The notes below the pieces were generated by a model. It was not told the DNA's origin. It was given only the letters and a program-made list of their open reading frames with translations, and ran no database searches. DNA of 19,801 nt from assembly GCA_003157595.1 (NCBI GenBank), contig PMKB01000256.1, positions 1 to 19,801 on the forward strand, read 5' to 3'. This document shows, one piece after another, positions 7,228 to 12,890 of this stretch. Numbering within the stretch: the first letter of the stretch is position 1; each line of letters starts with the position of its first letter. The translations under genes were made by a program, and so were the position numbers. The DNA comes from Solirubrobacterales bacterium (lineage in GTDB: Bacteria; Actinomycetota; Thermoleophilia; Solirubrobacterales; Solirubrobacteraceae).

Positions 7228-8322
7228 CTGGCGCCGCCGCTGCTGAGCAGACGCGAGCTGGGGCGGGCCACGCTCGCACGCCAGCTGCTGCTGCAGCGCG
7301 CACCGATCGGTGCCGTCGAGGCGGTGGCAGCGCTCGCCGGCATGCAGGCGCAGGAGCCGCGCCCGCCGTTCATCGGCCTGTGGTCGCGCCTCGAGGCCTT
7401 CCAGCACGACGAGCTGATCGCCGCCGTGCGCTCCGGGGCGCTGGTGCGCGGTCCGCTCTTCCGCGCGACGCTGCATCTGGTGACGGCGGCCGACTGGTCG
7501 CTGTTTCGCCCCGTCTGCCAGCCGGCGCTCGCGCGTGCGGCCAGGGTGCTCAGCGACCGCGTCGACACGCTCGACCTCGACGCTCTGCGCAGTGCCGTGC
7601 AGGCCCTGCTCTCGGAACGGCCGCGCACCGCGGCCGAGCTGCGAGCGCTGCTGCACGAGCAGTTCCCCCAGCACGACGCGCGTGCGCTCGGCTACGCGGC
7701 CCGCACGCATGTCCCGCTGGTGATGGTCCCAACCGACGACCGCTTCGGCTTCCCGCGCGACCCGCTGCTGCGGCTGGCGCAGCCGCAGCAGCAGAGCGCG
7801 GGCGCGAGCGAGCTGGTGCGGCGCTACCTCACGGCCTACGGCCCGGCCACCGTCGCCGACGCCCAGCAGTGGTCGGGACTGGCGGGCCTCGCGCCGACCT
7901 TCGAGGCGCTGCGCCCGGAGCTTGCGAACTTCACCGACGAGCGCGGCCGCGAGCTGTTCGACCTGCCGCAGGCGCCGCGCCCGGGCGCCGATACCCCGGC
8001 GCCGGTGCGCTTCTTGCCGGAGTTCGACAGCCTCGTGCTGGCGCACGCCGACCGCAGTCGGCTGATCGCGGAGGAGCACCGCCGCCACCTGGTGACCAAG
8101 AACCTCCGCGTCAAGGCCACGGTGCTCAACGACGGCGAGGTCTGCGCCACCTGGAGTGTCAAACGCAGCGCGAGAACCGCAACGCTCGAGGTCTCACCGT
8201 TCGCAGCAGTGACGGCGAGCGCCTGGCACGATCTCGAGGCCGAGGGCCTTGCGCTGCTCAAAGCCAACGAGTCACCGGCGGCCACACTACGAGTCGTCGC
8301 CGTCGCACCGCCACAACGGTGA
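7228..8322 (+). CDS. AlkZ-like / HTH_42 winged-helix DNA glycosylase family protein, non-standard start
   Basis: A protein of the HTH_42 (DUF1006) family, whose characterised members AlkZ and YcaQ are DNA glycosylases that remove bulky or cross-linked bases. It carries GMQAQ, matching the catalytic Q-x-Q motif of the AlkZ type rather than the Q-x-D of YcaQ. The frame also contains LLSRRELGRATLARQLLLQR, the conserved N-terminal helix of the family, upstream of the first standard start (GTG at 7324). No ATG, GTG or TTG exists in frame between the stop at 7072-7074 and 7324. I place the start at CTG 7228 (364 residues, 10 nt after the permease stop); CTG 7240 is an alternative. With either, the Q-x-Q falls at about 36-42, near the position of the reported AlkZ catalytic glutamines. 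Starting at GTG 7324 would leave it at residues 8-10 and delete the first helix. The rest is intact to VVAVAPPQR. Confidence 0.82.
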   Translation: MAPPLLSRRELGRATLARQLLLQRAPIGAVEAVAALAGMQAQEPRPPFIGLWSRLEAFQHDELIAAVRSGALVRGPLFRATLHLVTAADWSLFRPVCQPALARAARVLSDRVDTLDLDALRSAVQALLSERPRTAAELRALLHEQFPQHDARALGYAARTHVPLVMVPTDDRFGFPRDPLLRLAQPQQQSAGASELVRRYLTAYGPATVADAQQWSGLAGLAPTFEALRPELANFTDERGRELFDLPQAPRPGADTPAPVRFLPEFDSLVLAHADRSRLIAEEHRRHLVTKNLRVKATVLNDGEVCATWSVKRSARTATLEVSPFAAVTASAWHDLEAEGLALLKANESPAATLRVVAVAPPQR

Positions 8323-8354
8323 GTCGCGCCTGTGCGCCATCGGGCGCACAAGCC

Positions 8355-8549
8355 CTACACGACGATTCGCAGGGCCAGGTCGTGCGAGCAGCCGCAGTCG
8401 AGCAGGCGGCGCACCTGAGCGGGCTCGACGCACTCCCCTTCGACGCGCGTCGCCGCGAGCATCAGCGCCTGGGTCGCGTCGAATCCGAGCTCGACAAAGG
8501 CCTGCGCCCGCTCCTGTTCACTCGTCGTCGCGGTCGGTGCAGTGGGCAT
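8355..8549 (-). CDS. Small hypothetical protein (64 residues)
   Basis: A 64-residue cytosolic protein I do not recognise by name. After a polar start it has the alpha-helical stretch SEQERAQAFVELGFDATQALMLAATR, then GECVEPAQVRRLLDCGCSHDLALRIVV. This reads as two helical hairpins, with FDATQALMLA and CSHDLALRIV resembling each other in register (a hydrophobic helix after a small turn), and three cysteines in the second half. The ATG at 8549 has AGGTGG 5 nt upstream; an in-frame GTG at 8558 would add three residues and overlap that site. Codon use and composition look coding, and the frame is short but clean. It is divergent from the M3 peptidase gene. The function is unknown. Confidence 0.6.
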   Translation of the reverse strand: MPTAPTATTSEQERAQAFVELGFDATQALMLAATRVEGECVEPAQVRRLLDCGCSHDLALRIVV

Positions 8550-8608
8550 CGAATCCACCTCTCGTCGAAGACAGCACGCTCAGGATCAGAGCAGCGAGAC
8601 CGGACGGA

Positions 8609-8614
8609 TAGGGT
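8609..8614 (+). promoter_or_regulatory. -10 box of the M3 peptidase gene (leaderless type)
   Basis: TAGGGT (TANNNT class), ending 10 nt before the ATG at 8625. No Shine-Dalgarno sequence lies between them, which fits a leaderless or nearly leaderless message. Confidence 0.45.
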
Positions 8615-8624
8615 TTGCCCGACG

Positions 8625-10403
8625 ATGAGCACGAGCGAGTCACCGGAGCAGGTTCGCTGGGATCTCTCCGATCTGGTCCCCGACGCCGGCGAGCAGACGG
8701 TCGAGGCGCTACTCGACGAGGGGCTGCAGCGGGCCGGGGAATTCGCACAGCGCTACCGCGGTGCGCTCGAGACGATCGACGGCGACGGACTGGCTGCCGC
8801 GATGACCGCGCTGGCAGCGATCTACGACCTGGTCGGCCGCGTCGAGTCCTACGCCGCGTTGGACTTCTCGACCGACACGACCGACCCCGCGCGCGGGGCG
8901 CTCGTCGCCCGCGTCCAGGAGCGTTCGACCACGCTCGCGACCACGCTGCTGTTCTTCGAGCTCGAGTGGGCTGCGCTGAGCGACGCACGGGTGGACGAGC
9001 TGCTCGCCCACGACGGCCTGGCCTTCTGCCGCCACCATCTGAGCACCGCGCGCCGCTACCGGCCGCATCTGCTGAGCGAGCCCGAGGAGCTGATTCTGAC
9101 GGAGAAGTCGCTCAGCGGCGCGGGCGCGTGGGCGCGCCTGTTCGGCGAGCTGACGTCCTCGATCGAGGTGGAGCTGGAGCAGACGGCGACGCTGGATGTC
9201 GCGCTCGCCCGCCTCAGCTCGCCCTCGCGCGACGTGCGCCGCGAGAGCGCGCAGGCCGTCACCCGCGCGCTCGAGCCGGGCCTGCGCACGCGGGCCTACA
9301 TCTTCAACACGCTGCTCGTGGACAAGGCGACCGACGACCGCCTGCGCCACTACCAGCACTGGCTGGCCGCGCGCAACCTCGCCAACGAGGCCAGCGACGA
9401 ATCCGTGGCGGCGCTGATCTCCGCGGTGCGGGGGCGCTACGAGCTGGCGCGGCGCTGGTACCGGCTGAAGGCGTCGCTGCTGGGCATCGACCGACTCGCC
9501 GACTACGACCGGATGGCGCCGCTGGCCACCGACGAGGAGACCGTCGACTGGCCGGCCGCACGCGCGCTCGTGCTCGATGCCTACGCCTCCTTCTCGCCAA
9601 CCCTGGGCGAACTGGTGGAGCGCTTCTTCGCCGAGCACTGGATCGACGCACCACCCGTCCACGGCAAGCAGGGCGGCGCCTTCTGCGCCTACACGGTCCC
9701 GTCGGTGCACCCCTACGTGCTGCTCAACTTCACCGGCCGCCGGCGCGACGTGCTGATCCTCGCGCACGAGCTCGGCCACGGCGTGCACGCCGCACTCGCC
9801 GCAAGGCAGGGGATCTTCCATCAGGGGACGCCGCTGACGCTGGCCGAGACGGCTTCGGTGTTCGGTGAGGCGCTGACCTTCGGCCGGCTGCTCGAAGCCT
9901 CGCCGACGCCGGCCGCCCGCTTGGCGCTGCTCGCCGAGGACATCGAGGGCGCGATCGCGACGGTCTTCCGCCAGGTCACGATGAACCAGTTCGAGCGCCT
10001 GGCGCACACCGAACGTCGCGAACGCGGGGAGCTCTCGGTCGAGCGCCTCGGCGAGCTGTGGGGCCAGACCCAGGAGGAGTTCCTCGGCGATGCCGTCGAG
10101 GTCACCGACGACTACCGCTCGTGGTGGTCCTACGTCCCCCATTTCATCAACACGCCAGGCTACGTGTACGCGTACGCCTACGGCCAGCTGCTGGCGCTCT
10201 CGGTCTATGACCGCTATCTCGCGGAGGGCGCGGACTTCGAGCGACGCTACCTCGAGCTGCTCTCAAGCGGCGGCTCGCGCAGTCCCGAGGATCTCGGCGC
10301 GATCGTCGGCGTCGACCTGCGCGACCCGGGCTTCTGGGAGCGCGGCCTGGATCTCGTGCAGCGCCGTCTGGAAGCTGCCGAGGAAGCCGCACGCGCGCTG
10401 TAG
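8625..10403 (+). CDS. M3 family oligoendopeptidase (PepF-like zinc metallopeptidase)
   Basis: A 592-residue cytosolic zinc peptidase of family M3B, the usual length for oligoendopeptidase F proteins, which cut short peptides during protein turnover. The zinc motif HELGH is at 381-385 within DVLILAHELGHGVHAAL, and the third ligand is Glu408 in ETASVFGEAL. The N-terminal helical domain (about 1-190, RWDLSDLVPD onward) and the C-terminal WSYVPHFINTPGYVYAYAYGQLLAL segment, which closes the substrate channel, are both present. No signal peptide is seen. The ATG at 8625 fits family N-termini (SPEQVRWDLSDL) and the -10 box upstream. The same frame stays open far upstream, but that part is a shadow of the winged-helix gene. 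The active site is complete. Confidence 0.95.
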   Translation: MSTSESPEQVRWDLSDLVPDAGEQTVEALLDEGLQRAGEFAQRYRGALETIDGDGLAAAMTALAAIYDLVGRVESYAALDFSTDTTDPARGALVARVQERSTTLATTLLFFELEWAALSDARVDELLAHDGLAFCRHHLSTARRYRPHLLSEPEELILTEKSLSGAGAWARLFGELTSSIEVELEQTATLDVALARLSSPSRDVRRESAQAVTRALEPGLRTRAYIFNTLLVDKATDDRLRHYQHWLAARNLANEASDESVAALISAVRGRYELARRWYRLKASLLGIDRLADYDRMAPLATDEETVDWPAARALVLDAYASFSPTLGELVERFFAEHWIDAPPVHGKQGGAFCAYTVPSVHPYVLLNFTGRRRDVLILAHELGHGVHAALAARQGIFHQGTPLTLAETASVFGEALTFGRLLEASPTPAARLALLAEDIEGAIATVFRQVTMNQFERLAHTERRERGELSVERLGELWGQTQEEFLGDAVEVTDDYRSWWSYVPHFINTPGYVYAYAYGQLLALSVYDRYLAEGADFERRYLELLSSGGSRSPEDLGAIVGVDLRDPGFWERGLDLVQRRLEAAEEAARAL

Positions 10404-10444
10404 CTCGCGCCACGGCCGTTGCGTCGACGATCTACGCGCTCGCC

Positions 10445-10462
10445 GTTTAGGCGACGTTTAGG
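10445..10462 (+). repeat. Direct repeat in the promoter of the small secreted protein gene
   Basis: Two copies of GTTTAGG at 10445-10451 and 10456-10462, exactly 11 bp apart, or one helical turn. The first copy is 17 bp upstream of the TATCAT box and so occupies the -35 position. It could be a regulator site or part of the promoter. Confidence 0.3.
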
Positions 10463-10468
10463 GAGAGC

Positions 10469-10474
10469 TATCAT
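10469..10474 (+). promoter_or_regulatory. -10 box of the secreted protein/ATPase operon
   Basis: TATCAT (TANNNT class), 12 nt before the ATG at 10487, leaving at most a leader of a few bases and no Shine-Dalgarno sequence. Confidence 0.5.
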
Positions 10475-10486
10475 TCGACACGCGCG

Positions 10487-10912
10487 ATGGCACGAACGAG
10501 GCGACTCATCATCAGCGGGCTGGCTGCCGGCGCCCTGAGCCTCGGCATCTGCGTCACGGCAGGCAGCGCGGCCTCGAAGCCGCTCGTCACGGGCACCTCC
10601 GGGCCGCTGACCGCGAAGCTCCAGCCGAGCAGCCACAACCCGAAGGTCAATGCGAAGTGGCCGATCACGGTGACGGCCACGCTGAGCGGCAAGCCGGCGC
10701 ACGCGACCGCCGTCTACCAGTTCCTCTTTGACGGCGCCGTCGTCGGCACGGGGTATGTGAAGAACAACAAGCACTTCAGCTTCACCGGCCACTTCAGCGA
10801 CAGCCTCGTGTTCCCGCAGAGCTCGTTGGGCGAGCCGCTGACGCTCAGCGTGGTGATCACCTCGGCGGGCCACACGGTGAAGCTCGACTGGGCGATCAAG
10901 TCGCACACGTGA
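10487..10912 (+). CDS. Small secreted protein, probable Ig-like beta-sandwich, coupled to an ABC ATPase
   Basis: A 141-residue exported protein. The signal peptide spans about 1-29 (MARTRRLIISGLAAGALSLG, cleavage near GSA-A). The mature part is about 110 residues with alternating beta-like stretches ([66 protein letters not shown]), suggesting one Ig-like sandwich. It has no cysteines after the signal, no lipobox and no anchor. The stop overlaps the GTG of the next gene by 4 nt (GTGA), so an extracytoplasmic protein and a cytosolic ATPase are translationally coupled. It may be an accessory or cargo of that transporter, which is inference. I recognise no named family. Confidence 0.8.
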   Translation: MARTRRLIISGLAAGALSLGICVTAGSAASKPLVTGTSGPLTAKLQPSSHNPKVNAKWPITVTATLSGKPAHATAVYQFLFDGAVVGTGYVKNNKHFSFTGHFSDSLVFPQSSLGEPLTLSVVITSAGHTVKLDWAIKSHT

Positions 10913-11652
10913 GTCAGGCGGTCAGCGCCGACGGCGCATCGGCAGGGGCCGCCGGAGCCTCGGCCGGCGCCGACGTCCGCGTCGAGCATGCCGGGCGCCG
11001 CTACGGATCGGTCGACGCGCTGCGCGACGCGAACCTGCACGTCGCGCCGGGCGAGTTTCTGGCCGTCACCGGGCGGTCAGGCTCCGGCAAGAGCACGCTG
11101 TTGAACCTGATCGGCGGGCTCGAGGAGCCGACCTGCGGGCGAATCCTGATCGACGGCCGCGAGATCTGGCGTGAGCCGCGCGCGCCGCGCCATCGGCGCG
11201 AACTGGTCGGGTTCGTCTTTCAGCAGCACCATCTGCTGATCAACCTCACGGCCCAGGCCAACGTCGAGGTGGCGCTGATCGGCGCCGGCATGCACCGCCG
11301 CGAGCGTCGAGAGCGTGCGCTGGGCCTGCTCGAGGAGGTTGGCCTCGCCGACCGGGCCGATCACGAGCCGGCCGAGCTCTCCGGCGGCGAGCGCCAGCGC
11401 GTCGCGATCGCCCGGGCACTGGCCAACGAGCCGCGCCTGCTGCTCGCCGACGAGCCGACGGGCGCGGTCGACTCGATCACCTCGCAGCGCGTGCTCGACC
11501 TGCTGTCCGAGATCCGCCAGCGCCGCGGCATGACCGTCATCGTCGTCAGCTACGACCCCCAGGTCGGGGCTCGCGCCGACCGCATGGTGACCGTCACCGA
11601 CGGCGTGCTCACGCAGCCCGAGACAGACCTCTCAGCGGCGCCATCCGCGTGA
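10909..11652 (+). CDS. ABC transporter ATP-binding protein, LolD/MacB class, H-loop His replaced by Tyr
   Basis: A 247-residue ATPase of the class that works with FtsX/MacB-type permeases. A low-complexity Ala/Gly start (about 1-22) precedes the domain. Walker A GRSGSGKS is at 55-62, the Q-loop in [10 protein letters not shown], signature [15 protein letters not shown] from 157, and Walker [14 protein letters not shown] with D181/E182. The H-loop, normally VTHDP or VSHDP, reads VSYDPQV, so the switch histidine is Tyr215. The start is GTG, overlapping the upstream stop as GTGA. The probable partner permease is not downstream on this strand but on the other strand, and the two genes overlap at their 3' ends by 44 nt. 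Function may be mechanotransmission, lipoprotein handling or peptide export. The altered H-loop may slow ATP hydrolysis. Confidence 0.93.
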   Translation: MSQAVSADGASAGAAGASAGADVRVEHAGRRYGSVDALRDANLHVAPGEFLAVTGRSGSGKSTLLNLIGGLEEPTCGRILIDGREIWREPRAPRHRRELVGFVFQQHHLLINLTAQANVEVALIGAGMHRRERRERALGLLEEVGLADRADHEPAELSGGERQRVAIARALANEPRLLLADEPTGAVDSITSQRVLDLLSEIRQRRGMTVIVVSYDPQVGARADRMVTVTDGVLTQPETDLSAAPSA

Positions 11653-12712
11653 CGCGCCAGGCCGGGTAGAGGCCGCCGAGGACGCCGATCGAGACGCCAA
11701 CCAGCAGGCCGCGGCCCAGCCCCCACGCCGTGATCTGCGGCGAAACGTAGGCTCCGGCGCCGAGCAGCTTGATCAGCGCCAGACTGCCGAGCACGCCGAA
11801 GACGAGGCCGATCGCCGCACCGAGCAGGCTCACGCCGATCCCTTCGCCGATCACCAGCGCGGCGACGCGCGGGGCGCTCCAGCCGACGGTGCTGAGCAGC
11901 GCCAGCTCCCCCTGGCGCTCCAGCACCGACATCGCCATCGTGTTGGTGACGCTGATCGCGCCGAGAATCAGGGCGATGATGATGATCACGAGCGTGGCGC
12001 TGTGAATCAGCGCCCCGTTGGCGCCGGCGCGCGCCGCCTCGCCGGGGTCGGCGATCACCTGCGTCCCCTGGAACTCGTGCTGGATCGACCGCGTCGCGGC
12101 GGCCGTGCTCGCCCCGGGCGCCAGCTCGACCGGGATCGTGGTCGCCTCGCCCTGCAGACCGCTGATCGCCTGCGCGGCCGCAAGCGGCAGAACCGCCCCC
12201 TCGTCCTCGTAGGGAACGCCGGAGTGGTAGACGCCGGAGACGGTGAAGCGATGGTGGTCGACCATCAGCTTCGCGCCCGGCGTCAGATGCAGGCTCGCGG
12301 CGAGACCGTCGCCGACGGCGATCGCACCGGCGGACGGCTGCCCGCCGGCGGCGAACACGAGCCGTTGCACGAAGAAGCCGTGCACCTCGGCGCCGAAGAC
12401 GAACGCCGAGGGGCTGGCCGGCACCTTGCCGACGATCAGCACAAGCGGCGTCGCCTTCGCGACATCGGGATTGCGCTGCAGCCGCGCGACCAGCGTGGTC
12501 TGCAGCACCGACACCGTCGGGTCCGACACACCCGACTGGAAGACGCCGAGATCGGAATCGCCGAGGTGGATGAAGCCGGCCGCGGTCTGCGTCAGCCCGG
12601 CGCTGACCGACAGCAGCGCGACGATCGTGGCCACGCCGAGTCCGACGCCGAGGGCCGTCAGCAGGGTTCGGCCGATGCGTCGCAGCAGGTTGTTGACGAT
12701 CAGCTCGGGCAT
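11609..12712 (-). CDS. FtsX/MacB-type ABC transporter permease
   Basis: A 367-residue membrane protein with the MacB/FtsX layout. One N-terminal helix (about 12-38, RRIGRTLLTALGVGLGVATIV) is followed by a large extracytoplasmic domain (about 40-235, MacB periplasmic core-like, including GVYHSGVPYEDEGAVLPLA). Three C-terminal helices lie near 238-262, 288-318 and 326-350, with the family signature SVTNTMAMSVLERQGELALLSTVGW between the first two. The protein ends in [19 protein letters not shown], also typical (PA-x-RA-x-x-x-P-x-x-x-LR). The ATG at 12712 is supported by a TAGTGT box 11 nt upstream. The likely partner ATPase is convergent, with a 44-nt 3' overlap. The gene is divergent from the propeller gene at 12891. 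Confidence 0.93.
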   Translation of the reverse strand: MPELIVNNLLRRIGRTLLTALGVGLGVATIVALLSVSAGLTQTAAGFIHLGDSDLGVFQSGVSDPTVSVLQTTLVARLQRNPDVAKATPLVLIVGKVPASPSAFVFGAEVHGFFVQRLVFAAGGQPSAGAIAVGDGLAASLHLTPGAKLMVDHHRFTVSGVYHSGVPYEDEGAVLPLAAAQAISGLQGEATTIPVELAPGASTAAATRSIQHEFQGTQVIADPGEAARAGANGALIHSATLVIIIIALILGAISVTNTMAMSVLERQGELALLSTVGWSAPRVAALVIGEGIGVSLLGAAIGLVFGVLGSLALIKLLGAGAYVSPQITAWGLGRGLLVGVSIGVLGGLYPAWRVTRMAPLRGLSRAA

Positions 12713-12723
12713 CGGCAGCCGTC

Positions 12724-12729
12724 ACACTA
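12724..12729 (-). promoter_or_regulatory. -10 box of the FtsX/MacB-type permease gene
   Basis: TAGTGT on the minus strand (TANNNT class), 11 nt from the ATG at 12712. A separate promoter for the permease fits its separation from the ATPase operon. Confidence 0.45.
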
Positions 12730-12877
12730 CCGCCGGCCGGCGGCGCCGGTGGTCGCACCGTTGCAAGCCGTGGTTCGCGGCCCGCCGGCCGAGCGCGTGC
12801 TCTAACCTCGCCTGGGAGCGGCTGTCTGCATCGCCGCTCCGAACGCGCCCGCCACGGGTTTCGGGGTGGAGCAACGC

Positions 12878-12883
12878 AGGAGG
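12878..12883 (+). promoter_or_regulatory. Ribosome binding site deciding the start at 12891
   Basis: AGGAGG with a 7-nt spacer to the ATG at 12891. The in-frame ATG at 12885 lies only one base after it and is too close to be used. It marks this secreted-protein gene as having a leadered message, unlike most of its neighbours. Confidence 0.65.
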
Positions 12884-12890
12884 TATGACG

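Noticed and set aside
7380..8624. N-terminal extension of the M3 peptidase frame
   Set aside because: The frame stays open for 415 codons upstream of 8625, but this part is low-complexity Arg/Ala sequence overlapping the winged-helix gene. The peptidase family starts near 8625.
8709..10142. A 477-codon open frame on the minus strand
   Set aside because: Antisense to the complete M3 peptidase, with no recognisable domain.
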